A stretch of DNA of 64,000 nt from Ignavibacteria bacterium. GTDB lineage: Bacteria; Bacteroidota; Ignavibacteria; Ignavibacteriales; SURF-24. Made by a program: the position numbers and the translations under genes. The first letter of the stretch is position 1, and every line of letters starts with the position of its first letter. This document shows positions 9,290 to 19,396 of the stretch, in pieces. Location of the stretch: positions 228,669 to 292,668 of the forward strand of contig JAAXKN010000001.1 of the NCBI GenBank assembly GCA_025612375.1, given 5' to 3'. Below the pieces are notes generated by a model. It ran no database searches. It was not told where the DNA came from and saw nothing but the letters and a program-made list of their open reading frames with translations.

Positions 9290-9310
9290 CATAATGGATA
9301 AAGTGGACTT
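9269..9310 (-). terminator. Probable terminator after icd
   Basis: The ten-base arms AAGTCCACTT and AAGTGGACTT pair perfectly across a 22-base loop, 24 bp after the icd stop. The minus-strand tail (CTTATTTT) is only moderately T-rich. The left arm overlaps the promoter of the next gene. Confidence 0.6.
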
Positions 9311-9333
9311 ATTTATTTTATATTATATCAAAT

Positions 9334-10587
9334 TTACTTCATATTATCTACAATTGCACGCGCAAATTCTGAAGATTTTACCTCTTTTGCGCCCGTCATA
9401 AGGCGTGCGAAGTCATAGGTCACAACTTTTGACTTAATGGTTTTGGTCATTGCCTTTTCAATCAGCTTTGCAGCCTCATTCCACCCCATATATTCAAACA
9501 TCATTACACCCGACAAAATGACTGAACCGGGATTGATCTTATCCAGTCCGGCATATTTGGGAGCTGTTCCGTGGGTCGCCTCAAAAAGAGCGACGTGGTA
9601 GCTGATGTTTGCGCCCGGAGCAATACCAAGGCCGCCTACCTGTGCTGCTGCGGCGTCTGAAAGGTAATCGCCGTTAAGATTAGGTGTTGCAACGACGTCA
9701 TACTCACTGGGTCTTAACAAGAGCTGCTGGAACATGCTGTCTGCAATTCTGTCCTTAATAAGGAGTTTGCCTTCGGGCATTTTGCCATTATATTTTGAAG
9801 AAAGTTCTTCTTCAGTTACAATTACGTCTGCGTAGTCTTCTTTGGCAGCCTTATAGCCCCATTCCTTGAATGAGCCTTCTGTAAACTTCATTATGTTGCC
9901 TTTATGGACCAGGGTAACGCTTTTCCTACCGTTAGCCAGGGCGTAGTCGATTGCCTTTTTAACGAGGCGTTTTGAGCCGAATTCGCTCATAGGCTTTATG
10001 CCGATACCTGAATCCGGGCGGACTTCCTTCTTAAGGTCCTTTTCGAGCATTTCAATTATCTTATTTGCTTCCTTAGAGCCTGCCTTGAATTCAATACCGG
10101 CATAAACGTCTTCAGTATTTTCCCTGAAGAGTACGATATTGAGGTCCTGGGGGCGTTTCATGGGGCTCGGGGTTCCGGCATAGTATTTAACCGGCCTTAC
10201 GCAGGCAAACAGGTCGAGTTTCTGTCTTAAGGTAACGTTCAGGCTTCTGATTCCGCCGCCGATCGGGGTTGTAAGGGGGCCTTTGATTGCAACAACAAAT
10301 TCCCCGATTGCCTTAATTGTTTCATTAGGGAGCCACTGGTTTTTCCCATAAACTTTAGTTGCTTTCTCGCCGGCATAGATTTCCATCCACGAGATTTTTC
10401 TTTTACCTTTATACGCTTTTTCAACTGCAGCGTCGAAGACTATCTTTGAAGCTTTCCAGATATCGGGACCTGTGCCGTCGCCCTCGATAAAAGGGATGAC
10501 CGGGTTATCGGGAACGACCAGTTTGTCGTTCTGGATGGTAATTTTAGCACCTTCGCTGGGGATGCTGATATTCTTAAATTTTGCCAT
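9334..10587 (-). CDS. icd: Isocitrate dehydrogenase, NADP-dependent
   Basis: This TCA-cycle enzyme converts isocitrate to 2-oxoglutarate and CO2. The 417 aa align in order with the Escherichia coli Icd type: [34 protein letters not shown] with the substrate serine at 115, [48 protein letters not shown] and [11 protein letters not shown]. The KY pair in APKYAG and the YDFARLM segment keep the residues that select NADP over NAD. AGGAG precedes the ATG at 10587. It appears to be transcribed alone, between a membrane protein gene and ytxH. Confidence 0.96.
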   Translation of the reverse strand: MAKFKNISIPSEGAKITIQNDKLVVPDNPVIPFIEGDGTGPDIWKASKIVFDAAVEKAYKGKRKISWMEIYAGEKATKVYGKNQWLPNETIKAIGEFVVAIKGPLTTPIGGGIRSLNVTLRQKLDLFACVRPVKYYAGTPSPMKRPQDLNIVLFRENTEDVYAGIEFKAGSKEANKIIEMLEKDLKKEVRPDSGIGIKPMSEFGSKRLVKKAIDYALANGRKSVTLVHKGNIMKFTEGSFKEWGYKAAKEDYADVIVTEEELSSKYNGKMPEGKLLIKDRIADSMFQQLLLRPSEYDVVATPNLNGDYLSDAAAAQVGGLGIAPGANISYHVALFEATHGTAPKYAGLDKINPGSVILSGVMMFEYMGWNEAAKLIEKAMTKTIKSKVVTYDFARLMTGAKEVKSSEFARAIVDNMK

Positions 10588-10598
10588 GGCGAATTCTC

Positions 10599-11564
10599 CT
10601 ATGAGTTATTTATTGAAGTTTCAACAGATATATTACCATATCGATGTTGATAAAATGAGACACTAAAGACACCAATTAAGACTGCGAACCAAAGCGTAAC
10701 TGCCCTTACGATAAAGGTAGAAGATACGGCAATGTCTTTGGGTACTTTGTTTCTTATCAATAAAAATGTCAATGAGCCGTCTGTAACACCCAGACCCCCT
10801 GGCAGCATCGTTATGGCACCGGCAATAGTGGAGAATGTATAAACAAATGTAGGCCAGAGGATGTTAAAATGAAGTCCAAAATTAAAAAGAATTATGTAAT
10901 AACCCAAACACTCCAGGAACCAGGAAAAAAAGCTGATAACGACCATATAAGTCAATGGCCATGGGCGAAGCAGAAGGTAAACACTTTCGTACGCCGTACG
11001 GATCCTGGCTCCGTGTTTTTTAAGAACACCGACTCTTACAATTAAGTCAATCAGGTAAAAAGAAAGCCTCTTATGGCTTATTACAAGAGTAACCAGTATG
11101 AAAAATATTCCTGTGCCTATTACAATTATGCGCCCGTAATTAAAGACATAGGCGCCTATGAGGGCCAAAAGAACGAGTGAAATAAAATCGGTAATCCTTT
11201 CAACCATTACGATCGGCGCGGTTTTGCTGATAGGCTCGTTGGATACCTGCTTGACAAGGTAGGACTTTAAGAGTTCCCCCATCTTTCCGGGAGTAACGCT
11301 CATTATGAGTCCCGACATAAATATTGCAAAGGAATCCACCTTAGAGATCCTGACCTTCAGCACTTTAAGATAATAATCCCACTTATAAAATCTTGTTAAG
11401 TAGTTCACAAAAGTAAGCAGGAGCAGGAGGGGCAAAAGGAGCCAGTTGAATCTTGCGAATGCCGAGATCACGCTTCTGTAATCTGCATATATGGTAAATG
11501 CCAGGTAAAGGATTGCTGCAACGGCAAGGGAGCGGAATATGTTCTTTTTGACTTTTTCCAGCAC
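10599..11564 (-). CDS. LPG synthase TM/flippase-like (UPF0104) integral membrane protein
   Basis: The 321-aa protein has about eight hydrophobic helices and the family motif [16 protein letters not shown] near residue 262, plus the N-terminal [16 protein letters not shown]. Members of UPF0104 resemble the flippase half of MprF and are linked to lipid or glycolipid transport. No soluble aminoacyl-transferase domain is attached, so lysyl-phosphatidylglycerol synthesis is not indicated. The gene follows maf by 9 bp and precedes icd by 11 bp. Confidence 0.82.
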   Translation of the reverse strand: MLEKVKKNIFRSLAVAAILYLAFTIYADYRSVISAFARFNWLLLPLLLLLTFVNYLTRFYKWDYYLKVLKVRISKVDSFAIFMSGLIMSVTPGKMGELLKSYLVKQVSNEPISKTAPIVMVERITDFISLVLLALIGAYVFNYGRIIVIGTGIFFILVTLVISHKRLSFYLIDLIVRVGVLKKHGARIRTAYESVYLLLRPWPLTYMVVISFFSWFLECLGYYIILFNFGLHFNILWPTFVYTFSTIAGAITMLPGGLGVTDGSLTFLLIRNKVPKDIAVSSTFIVRAVTLWFAVLIGVFSVSFYQHRYGNISVETSINNS

Positions 11565-11573
11565 TTTGTCCTC

Positions 11574-12152
11574 TTAAATAACTCTTTTTAATGTATCGTA
11601 GAGGCGTGTCAAAGGCAGGCCTACAACGTTATAGTAGCAGCCGTCAATGCGGCGCACAAAGACAGCGCCAAAGTCGTCCTGTATTCCATATGCCCCGGCC
11701 TTATCCATCGGGCTTCCCGACTTAATATAGTCCACTATCTCTTCTTTTTCCAGGTGACGGAAAGTAACGAGTGTTTTCTCGTATTCAATGAGTGTAATAT
11801 TTTTTTCAGTGTTGCAGACGGCAAAGCCTGTATAGACAGCATGTGTCTTTCCGCTTAAGGATTTGAGGATTCTTTCGGCGTCGGCTTCATCTTTTGGTTT
11901 ACCAATGATCTGTTCCTCAAGTACCACAATTGTGTCGGCCGTAATTATTATCCCCTTTGAGATTTTTTTACGCGCTTCCATGAGTTTCTGTTCAGAAAGC
12001 CTTTTTACGGTCTTAACCGGGTGTTCCCCGTCCAGTATCTCCTCATTTAAGTCAACGCTGAAAGTTTCAAACTTAAGGTTCAAAAGTTCCAGAAGATGCT
12101 TTCTTCTCGGGGACTTTGAAGCGAGGTAAACAGGAATATTTGTCTTTATCAT
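11574..12152 (-). CDS. maf: Maf-like nucleoside triphosphate pyrophosphatase
   Basis: Maf proteins hydrolyse non-canonical or pyrimidine NTPs to the monophosphates; the dTTP/UTP branch (YhdE type) seems closest. The 192-aa protein shows LASKSPRRKHLLELL at the start, ADTIVVLEEQIIGKP, LSGKTHAVYTGFAV and the C-terminal DKAGAYGIQDDFGAVFV and YYNVVGLPL. It overlaps the stop of the SpoIID gene by four bases (ATGA), so the two are coupled. Confidence 0.93.
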   Translation of the reverse strand: MIKTNIPVYLASKSPRRKHLLELLNLKFETFSVDLNEEILDGEHPVKTVKRLSEQKLMEARKKISKGIIITADTIVVLEEQIIGKPKDEADAERILKSLSGKTHAVYTGFAVCNTEKNITLIEYEKTLVTFRHLEKEEIVDYIKSGSPMDKAGAYGIQDDFGAVFVRRIDGCYYNVVGLPLTRLYDTLKRVI

Positions 12153-13384
12153 TGTTCTATTTCACCTAATTCTGTGCCTGGAAAATAAAAGCTAAGAATG
12201 TCCTCAAACTTCCGGCCCTTCCTCGACTGCCCGATTGAGCCCCACTGGCATAAGCCCACGCCATGGCCGTTACCACGCCCCTGAAAAGCAACCTTCAGGA
12301 GGCTGCCGTCTTCATAGACGGGAGTTATGTCGAACATTGTACTTCTAAGAAGGCTTTTAGACGCCCTGGATCTAATGACGTAGCGGATTTTATTTCCTAC
12401 AATTACAACCTCCAGAGGCACTCCCTGCCTGTCCACTAAAGAAATCGCGAGTTCGTTTACGCGGCCCGAGTCGAACCTGCTTTTAATTTCAATATTATTT
12501 ATGGTATAGCCGCTTTTTTTTATATATCCCGCGCCCGTAAGATAATTCAGTATATCCTGCTGCGAATAGCTTTCAGTCCATTCATATCCCGGAGCAATAC
12601 TGCAGAAATCCTCATCCCCTTCATCTACTCCCCTAAGGTAAGGGATATTCTTCTGTCTGAATACATAGTCTGCATTTTCAGTCCTTCCCCCGCATGAAGA
12701 AGAATAGAATACAGTTGCGGGCTCCCCGTTATACTTTAGAATGAGCCCCCGGGTTTCATCAACCGCGCGGTCTATTAGTGTTTTTGAAGGATGATAGCCC
12801 CCGTAGACCTGGTCGCGGATGTCGGAATAAAGGTCAAACTCATGTCCCGGCTCTTTAAGCTTCATTACCGTATAGTTCCTGGCGCAGACGGCAAATGCCT
12901 TCAGGGCTTCCAGGTCCTCTTCCCTAGAAGAGGCCACGCCCATCTCTGAGAAAAGGACGCCTTTTAAGTAGTCTTCCAGACCGAGTGAATTTACAAGGAG
13001 AAGTTTCCCCTTAGAGTTCAGCACGGAGAAGCTCCCCAAATAGGATTTGCCTTTATAAGTCAGGTACTCAGCCTCTGACTTAGGCTGAATTCCGCAGAGG
13101 CTTAAGGAATATTTTTTCCTTCCCAGTTTCAAAGCTATTCCACCTTCCTCAGCCGAAAGAGAGAACTTTTCACCCGCCTCTATATCCAGCACTTTATCAT
13201 TCCCGCTTCTAAAGACGACGGGAACATCAAAAGATACGGTTTTCTTCTGAATGTCATCATCCAAAAGGACACGGACTAAAGAGGATTCGTTATTAGGTCT
13301 AAAACGGGTTTTGTTATATCTTGCGGGAGCGGAGCACTGTATAAAGAGCAGGGCAAACAGAATAAAAGAAAGAAATCCGGTCAT
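12149..13384 (-). CDS. SpoIID/LytB domain lipoprotein
   Basis: SpoIID-domain proteins act on peptidoglycan glycan strands. I chose the ATG at 13384 because it begins with a clean lipoprotein signal, MTGFLSFILFALLFIQC, giving 411 aa; the open frame reaches 13552 but would bury that signal. Domain landmarks are NSLGLEDYLKGVLFSEMG, LKAFAVCARNYT, DQVYGGY, VFYSSSCGGRTENADYVF and the C-terminal GRGNGHGVGLCQWGSIGQS. It is predicted to be anchored in an envelope membrane. It overlaps maf by four bases. Confidence 0.88.
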   Translation of the reverse strand: MTGFLSFILFALLFIQCSAPARYNKTRFRPNNESSLVRVLLDDDIQKKTVSFDVPVVFRSGNDKVLDIEAGEKFSLSAEEGGIALKLGRKKYSLSLCGIQPKSEAEYLTYKGKSYLGSFSVLNSKGKLLLVNSLGLEDYLKGVLFSEMGVASSREEDLEALKAFAVCARNYTVMKLKEPGHEFDLYSDIRDQVYGGYHPSKTLIDRAVDETRGLILKYNGEPATVFYSSSCGGRTENADYVFRQKNIPYLRGVDEGDEDFCSIAPGYEWTESYSQQDILNYLTGAGYIKKSGYTINNIEIKSRFDSGRVNELAISLVDRQGVPLEVVIVGNKIRYVIRSRASKSLLRSTMFDITPVYEDGSLLKVAFQGRGNGHGVGLCQWGSIGQSRKGRKFEDILSFYFPGTELGEIEQ

Positions 13385-13439
13385 TTTGAGGAATCTGAAA
13401 AGCTGCAGATCTAAGAAAGAATAGTACAGAGAATGCGTT

Positions 13440-13847
13440 TCATCTGAACATTGCTTTGATGCTGCCCCAGGTACGTTTAACGCCTGAGACTGAATGCGAA
13501 ATACCCTGCGGGTCGATATGATTAACTGTTCCACCATTTTCATAAATTGCAAGCCGATAGGAATAAAAACTGTCAGTTGGTTTGTATGCGGACTGGTCTG
13601 TATACGAATAATAAGAGTTACTGCCTTTGGGGTAAACTCTGGCTATCTCGTGAAAATCTGTGCTATTGCCGGCCTTTCTTTCGATTGCAAAATACTGGAG
13701 ATTGCTTTCTAAAGTAGTTTTCCATTCAACTTTTATATTTTCTCCTTCATTTTTTACAGAAAATTCAAAAATATAGGCCCCTGCAATTAAGGTGCCTGCA
13801 CAAAAAGCTGCGAAAATGACGGATAGTATAGTTGCTTTAATTTTCAT
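13440..13847 (-). CDS. Secreted fibronectin-III-like small protein
   Basis: The 135-aa protein has a signal peptide ending near AGAYI (residues 1-25). One beta-sandwich domain follows, with VEWKTTLESNLQYFAIERKA and YSYRLAIYENGG, a pattern seen in FnIII-like domains that sit next to T9SS sorting domains in Bacteroidota. No sorting domain is attached. It lies 55 bp upstream of the SpoIID lipoprotein, on the same strand. The function is unknown. Confidence 0.65.
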   Translation of the reverse strand: MKIKATILSVIFAAFCAGTLIAGAYIFEFSVKNEGENIKVEWKTTLESNLQYFAIERKAGNSTDFHEIARVYPKGSNSYYSYTDQSAYKPTDSFYSYRLAIYENGGTVNHIDPQGISHSVSGVKRTWGSIKAMFR

Positions 13848-14039
13848 GACGGCAATATATATTGATTAAAAAATAATGTCAAGCCTTTAAGAGAAAATTC
13901 ACACTCATTTTTTATCAAAACCTTAAATCAACACATGTATAATGTATACAGTTCAGAGGAGAAAGGCAAGTGACTAAAATCACTTACCCCTGAAGAATTC
14001 ATGCATAAAACCAGTGTAAAACTCCCCATATCCGGGGGG

Positions 14040-14975
14040 TTAAATCCTTCGTCTGAAGCCTTCTCCCAGGACCTCATGCACGTCGCCAATGATCATGAAG
14101 GCATCGGGATCCACCTCATGTATAGCCTCCGTAAGCTCCGGAATTTCCTTAAAGGTAACCACGGTAAAAATGATCTCGCGGTCAATATTTTTATAAAGCC
14201 CGTGAGCCTTAAGTCCCGTTGCCCCGCGGCTGAAGTCATTCATAATGATCTTTGCAATTTCATCAGATTTATCCGAAATAATATAGGCCATACGGGCATA
14301 ATCGAATCCGTCCACAATAAAATCCACCAGCTTGCTTGAGACGAAAAGCAGGAAGAAAGCATAAAGTGTAAGTGACATGGCCGGTCTTAAGGGTGAAAGG
14401 TGTTTCATTTCTATAATAAAGCCTGCAATAGCAATGACGAAGAAATCAGTAAACATTATTGCCTGCCCCGGTTTCCAGCCGTAGCGTTTCTGCATAATAG
14501 CAGCAACGATATCGCTTCCGGCCGTAGTGCCCTTAAACTTAAATATAATACCGAGTCCGATGCCTAGCATTACCGCGCCGATAAGTATGAGGAAGAGGAA
14601 GTCGTGCTGCATCAGGTCGCGTATGGTTTGTGTATCCTGCAGTCTGATAAATCTGAAGCCGGGCACGTCACCGCGGAAAAAATCAATAAAGAAAGAGTTC
14701 AGTGTAAAGCCGTAGAAAGTTCTTATGCCGAATCTCTTTCCCAGTTCCTTAAGACCCCAGGCATAAAGCGGCATATTAAGGAGCCACATCATAAGGCCGA
14801 CAGGTATTGTGCCATTTGAAAGGTAATGTATAGCCATTGAAAGGCCGCTGACGCCTCCGGGGACGACCTGAGCATCGACAAGGAAGACACCTATGCCCAT
14901 GGCCATAATAGAGGCACCAATTAAAATGAAGAAGTAGTCAAGGATCGGATATTTTTTAAGGAATTTGGATTTCAT
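14040..14975 (-). CDS. YitT family membrane protein (DUF161 + DUF2179)
   Basis: The 311-aa protein has five to six N-terminal helices, including GVFLVDAQVVPGGVSGLSMA and FKFKGTTAGSDIVAAIMQ. A soluble C-terminal DUF2179 domain follows (about 215-311), with GFDYARMAYIISDK, FSRGATGLKAHGLY and DVHEVLGEGF. This two-part layout is that of the YitT family, widespread and without a firmly assigned substrate. It stands alone; a short palindrome follows the stop. Confidence 0.88.
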   Translation of the reverse strand: MKSKFLKKYPILDYFFILIGASIMAMGIGVFLVDAQVVPGGVSGLSMAIHYLSNGTIPVGLMMWLLNMPLYAWGLKELGKRFGIRTFYGFTLNSFFIDFFRGDVPGFRFIRLQDTQTIRDLMQHDFLFLILIGAVMLGIGLGIIFKFKGTTAGSDIVAAIMQKRYGWKPGQAIMFTDFFVIAIAGFIIEMKHLSPLRPAMSLTLYAFFLLFVSSKLVDFIVDGFDYARMAYIISDKSDEIAKIIMNDFSRGATGLKAHGLYKNIDREIIFTVVTFKEIPELTEAIHEVDPDAFMIIGDVHEVLGEGFRRRI

Positions 14976-15041
14976 TTAAGACCGGGTTATGGATATTGAC
15001 TATGAGCAGAATTCCGCTCATAATGGTTCATAAAAAACTGT

Positions 15042-15075
15042 AATCCTGCCTTGAGAGGACAAAAGGGGCAGGATT
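15042..15075 (-). terminator. Probable terminator after the Asp-rich gene
   Basis: The arms AATCCTGCC and GGCAGGATT pair across a 16-base loop. On the minus strand ACAG and a run of six T follow. It lies about 50 bp after the stop at 15124. Confidence 0.6.
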
Positions 15076-15123
15076 TTCAGCGCGATTAATTTAAGAAATT
15101 ACATAATTGAGAATTTACATAAT

Positions 15124-15663
15124 TCAGTATTTACCGTATCTGTCGTCCTCGTCGTCGTCGTCGTAATCCGGGCCGAAGCCATCCTCATCGTCATCCTCGT
15201 CGGGGCCAAATCCGTCCATAGCGTCATCATCCTCAAAGAAGCCCTCTTTTTCCAGGTCGGCGTCGGATTCTCCGTAGGAGGAGTAATCGCTGCTGTCGTC
15301 CTCGAAATCGAGGTCATAAGGATTTACAATGGGAAGGAGTTTTCTTCTGGCAGGAATATCCTCATTAAAATCCTCAAGTGTATCTTCAAGGAAGTAGAGA
15401 GCTTCCCTGACGTCGTCAAACTCTTTTACTATCAGTTTTGGAGGGTTTTCCTGTTTTGCTGTAGTTTTAGTGCCCTTCTTCCCTTTTGCTTTAGCCTGAT
15501 AATTTTCTTCCAGCTGTGAGAGGCTTTTAACTGCAGGGTCCTCGGTTTTTACAATATAGTCCTCTTCAACTGAATAGTTAATAACTTTCCCTTCCTCTTC
15601 GGCATATATATTATTGCAGATATATTCTTCATCTATATATTTGAATAAAAAGTAGATTTTCAT
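15124..15663 (-). CDS. Hypothetical protein with Asp-rich tail
   Basis: I do not recognise this 179-aa protein. The first 60 residues are mixed alpha/beta (KIYFLFKYIDEEYICNNIYA), followed by a basic patch with AKAKGKKGTKTTAK and then a helical DDVREALYFLEDTLEDF region. The last 60 residues are strongly acidic with repeated GFGPD(E/Y)DDD blocks. There is no signal peptide, so it is probably cytosolic. The acidic tail could bind cations or a basic partner, but nothing in the neighbourhood points to one. Confidence 0.6.
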   Translation of the reverse strand: MKIYFLFKYIDEEYICNNIYAEEEGKVINYSVEEDYIVKTEDPAVKSLSQLEENYQAKAKGKKGTKTTAKQENPPKLIVKEFDDVREALYFLEDTLEDFNEDIPARRKLLPIVNPYDLDFEDDSSDYSSYGESDADLEKEGFFEDDDAMDGFGPDEDDDEDGFGPDYDDDDEDDRYGKY

Positions 15664-15869
15664 AATACTACCTAAATTTTAATGACAAACTTTTATAAAA
15701 CAATATGATAATTTAGCGGCTATTTTCCCAAAATTCAAATGCATAGAAGAAAATTTCCGTCATAATTTAATTTTGTGATAAAAGCCCCATATATTTCAAT
15801 TTTCAGGTGGAAGGCCTGTTCCGGATCGTTTGTTGTATGTCCCCGGTTCGAACGGCTTATCCCTTAGTG

Positions 15870-18800
15870 CTACACACGTTTTATTACAATGACTGTCATG
15901 TCGTCGTGGGGGCTGCCGCCTGTACAGAAGTTATTGACATCCCAGATAATGCGGTCTTTTATTTCGGATGCTGACTGAAGAGAAACGTCAGGCATTGAAA
16001 GGATGGTCTTTACTCTTTCCATGCCGTAGAGCTCTCTGGACTTTGCCTGTGCTTCTACGAGTCCGTCTGTCATTAGGACAAGTACGTCGCCCTTATTAAA
16101 GTCGGCAATATTTTCCTCATACTGAACGTCGCAGATAAGCCCCAGGGGGAATCTGGGTTCGCTGGAGGTCAGGCTGCAGACCGTGAGGTTCTGTTTTATT
16201 ACCGGATTTACGTTACCGGCGTTAATATAGGTTATACTGTTATTCTTGACGTCAATGAGGAGTATGCAGGCTGCAACAAATACACGCTTGTCGGTTTTCA
16301 GGTATAAAGCCTTGTTAACCCTGGTGAAAATAGTTTTAGCGTCCTCTACTGCAATAATGTCGGTCATCATCATTCCACTTGCAAGGACCGCCGTCATTGC
16401 AGCTTTCATAGCCTTGCCTGAAACGTCACCAATTAAGACTCCCAGGATATTTTTATCATTATTGCGCCTGAAATAGTCAAAGAAGTCGCCTCCGACTTCG
16501 CTTGCAGGAATGCAGATGCCGGAAACATCAAGTCCGTTAAATTTTGGGTCTGAGTCAGGCATAATTGACATCTGGGCTTCGTGGGCGGCTTTGAGTTCGG
16601 TCTTCATGGCGTGGTTCTTAAGGCGCCACCTGTATAGGAAATACGCCAGAAAGAAGAGCAGAAGGAACATAAGAGCAATGAACCACCACGTTCTGTAGAA
16701 AGGCGGAGTAATTACAATGCTTACCATTGCACCCGTATCGTTCCATATGCCGTCGCTGTTGGAAGCCGTAACCATGAATGTATACCTGCCGGGAGAAAGG
16801 TTTGTATAATAAGCAAACCGTTTTGAGGCATCCACAAAAGTCCAGTCCTTATCGAACCCTTCCATTTTATATGCGTATTTATTTTTCTCAGGCGCCATAT
16901 AGTCAAGTCCCGCAAATTCGAAAGAAAACACGTAATCCTGGTAAGAGAGTTCAATTTCCTTAACCTCAGAGGCCGGGCGCCCGAAGTCCACCACCTTATT
17001 AAGCCTGCTGAAAGAGGTTATAATTACCGGAGGCACGCTGCTATTGCTCTTGATTTTTTCGGGATTGAAGGAGTTAAAGCCGTTAATGCCGCCGAAGAAG
17101 AGTTCTCCGCTCCGGCTCTTAAAGTAAGATCCTCCGTTAAACTCATTATCCTGAAGTCCGTCCTTAACATCAAAATTAGTAAAGGTTTCTGATTTGGGAT
17201 CGAACCTGGAAAGCCCCATATTGGTGCTAAGCCAGAGATGGCCAAAATTATCTTCCAGTATGCCGTAAATGGAGTTACTGGGAAGCCCGTTATCCTCATT
17301 AAAGCGCTGAAATTTCTCTTTTACCGGGTCAAACTTATTTAATCCCCCGCCCCATGTTCCAAGCCACAGGAAGCCCTCCTTATCCTCGTAAATTGTAAAG
17401 ATGTGATTGCTGCTGAGGGAGTTCATGTCCGAGGGGTTATTCATATAGCTCTTAAACTTCCCGGTTCTTCTGTCGAATTTATTTAAGCCCCCACCTTCGG
17501 TTCCAATCCAGAGGTTTCCTTTTTTGTCCTCAAAGATTATCCTTACAAAGTCATTACTTAAGCTTTCCCTGTTGCCTGTTTCATTTTTATAGTGCCTGAA
17601 TGCATGGCGGGAAGGCTCATACATGTCCATTCCATGGCCGTAGGTGCCGATCCAGATTGTGCCTGAGCGGTCTTTGAAAATGGATCTGATCTCATCAAAG
17701 GCGAGGCTATTGGGGTTTTGGGGATCGTGTCTGAACTCGCTGCACCTGCCTGTTATTTTATTTAGAACGTTAATGCCTCCTCCGTGTGTGCCGATCCAGA
17801 GGTTTCCGTCGCCGGCATCCGTGATCACCCTTATGATGTTTCTGCTGAGGCTTTGAGGGTCACCGGGATCATTTCTGAAATGCCTGTATTTGCCACTCCT
17901 GCGGTCCAGGCGGTCAAGCCCGTCGTGTGTACCTATCCAGAGGATGCTGTCTTTATCCTCATAGATCGACCAGACAATTGCGTGGCTGAGGCTCATCTGG
18001 CCGCCGGGTTTATAGAAGTAGTGCAAAAACTGCCCTCCTGCACGGGAGACCTTGCTTATGCCGCTTCCATAGGTACCGACCCACATGATGCCTGAGCTGT
18101 TTCTGTAAATGGATCTTATTTCATCATAGCTGAGCGAGGCGGGGTCAAAGCGGTCGTGCCTGAAGTGGCTGAACTTCCCGTTCAGAGGATTCAGGAGGTC
18201 TACTCCCCCGCCGTTTGTTCCAATCCACAGCATTCCGTCCGGGTCCTCACTGAGCGCAAAAATGTCATTGCTGCTGAGGCTGCAATTATCTTTAGGGTTA
18301 TTTCTGTATTTAGTAAGCCCCGGATCCTGGGAATTTATTTCTGACGCTTTAAGGCGTACAAGCCCGTTTTCGGACCCGAACCAAATATCCCCCCGTGAAT
18401 CCTCATAGATTGCCCTGATGTGTCCGCTTGAAGGGGACTTATCGCCGGCATAAACGTGTGTAAAAGAAGGATTTATTCCATTAAAAGTAATTTTATCAAC
18501 ACCCGCCTCCGTGCCTGCCCACAAATTGCCGGCATGGTCCCTGAGTAAAGACAGGACCCTGCTGCTGCTAATAGAGCGGGATTCCTGCTCCTTAAAATAA
18601 TATCTGATAAACCTGTAAGGCGTTTTAGAGGTTTTGTTTTTCTCAAGCATACAAAGCCCGTTATCAGTAGCGACCCACAGGTTGCCTTTATTGTCCTCTG
18701 TTATGTCGTTTACATTACTGTTGCTTAGAGAGTTTGAATTCTTGGGGTTGAAAGGAAACCTCGTTATCCTGCCCGAGAAAGGATCATACCTGTTAAGCCC

Positions 18801-19172
18801 CGCGTTGAATGTGCCCACCCAGATTATTTTGTCCCTGTCTTCAAAAAGCGCAGTAATATCGTTATATGACAGGCTGTTTGTATCGTTCGGGTTATTGCGG
18901 AGGATGTTAAATCTATACCCGTCATAAATATTAAGGCCGTCTTCCGTGCCGAAATACATTAGGCCTCGGCTGTCCTGCATAATGCAGTTAACGATACTTT
19001 GAGAAAGCCCCTGCTCGCGGAAAATATGGTCAAAGTAAATGTCGTTTGATTGTGCTAAGTGGATATGAGGAAAAAAAGAAAAAATGAACACGAGTAGAAT
19101 ACGGGCATAAAATGCCGGAGGATTATTCCCCAAAGGGCATAAGGGATTGGCTGCTGTTAGACCGTAATGCAT
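15870..19172 (-). CDS. Two-component-type propeller receptor with SpoIIE phosphatase output
   Basis: The 1100-aa receptor has a periplasmic part of about 14 Reg_prop blades (repeats like GNLWIGTxGGGLNKFD, residues 45-750), then a Y_Y_Y domain (about 755-820) and a transmembrane helix (829-851). The cytosolic end is a PP2C/SpoIIE phosphatase with GGDFFD, GDVSGKAMKAAMTA, LMTDGLVEAQ and SPHDDMTV. It should dephosphorylate an anti-sigma-antagonist-type protein, but no RsbV/RsbW homologue is nearby. The N-terminus is uncertain: a signal-like stretch starts near residue 24, and a GTG at 19091 is an alternative start. Confidence 0.88.
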   Translation of the reverse strand: MHYGLTAANPLCPLGNNPPAFYARILLVFIFSFFPHIHLAQSNDIYFDHIFREQGLSQSIVNCIMQDSRGLMYFGTEDGLNIYDGYRFNILRNNPNDTNSLSYNDITALFEDRDKIIWVGTFNAGLNRYDPFSGRITRFPFNPKNSNSLSNSNVNDITEDNKGNLWVATDNGLCMLEKNKTSKTPYRFIRYYFKEQESRSISSSRVLSLLRDHAGNLWAGTEAGVDKITFNGINPSFTHVYAGDKSPSSGHIRAIYEDSRGDIWFGSENGLVRLKASEINSQDPGLTKYRNNPKDNCSLSSNDIFALSEDPDGMLWIGTNGGGVDLLNPLNGKFSHFRHDRFDPASLSYDEIRSIYRNSSGIMWVGTYGSGISKVSRAGGQFLHYFYKPGGQMSLSHAIVWSIYEDKDSILWIGTHDGLDRLDRRSGKYRHFRNDPGDPQSLSRNIIRVITDAGDGNLWIGTHGGGINVLNKITGRCSEFRHDPQNPNSLAFDEIRSIFKDRSGTIWIGTYGHGMDMYEPSRHAFRHYKNETGNRESLSNDFVRIIFEDKKGNLWIGTEGGGLNKFDRRTGKFKSYMNNPSDMNSLSSNHIFTIYEDKEGFLWLGTWGGGLNKFDPVKEKFQRFNEDNGLPSNSIYGILEDNFGHLWLSTNMGLSRFDPKSETFTNFDVKDGLQDNEFNGGSYFKSRSGELFFGGINGFNSFNPEKIKSNSSVPPVIITSFSRLNKVVDFGRPASEVKEIELSYQDYVFSFEFAGLDYMAPEKNKYAYKMEGFDKDWTFVDASKRFAYYTNLSPGRYTFMVTASNSDGIWNDTGAMVSIVITPPFYRTWWFIALMFLLLFFLAYFLYRWRLKNHAMKTELKAAHEAQMSIMPDSDPKFNGLDVSGICIPASEVGGDFFDYFRRNNDKNILGVLIGDVSGKAMKAAMTAVLASGMMMTDIIAVEDAKTIFTRVNKALYLKTDKRVFVAACILLIDVKNNSITYINAGNVNPVIKQNLTVCSLTSSEPRFPLGLICDVQYEENIADFNKGDVLVLMTDGLVEAQAKSRELYGMERVKTILSMPDVSLQSASEIKDRIIWDVNNFCTGGSPHDDMTVIVIKRV

Positions 19173-19396
19173 AACACCACCAATTGTTAAACCGGTTAAA
19201 TAAGAGCATTAAGGGAGACATTATCAACTGAAAAAGCGGGGTGCTAAAATAAAATAGAAAGTTTCCTCTATATTTCAAAGCATTCAAAAAATACCCGGAA
19301 TTTAAGTTAAGGCGGGCTTTTTCCATTTCATTATTTGGTTTTAATTGATATTTTTTCTGCCTGAATATTAAAACTTTTGAAAGAACCGGCCATTAA

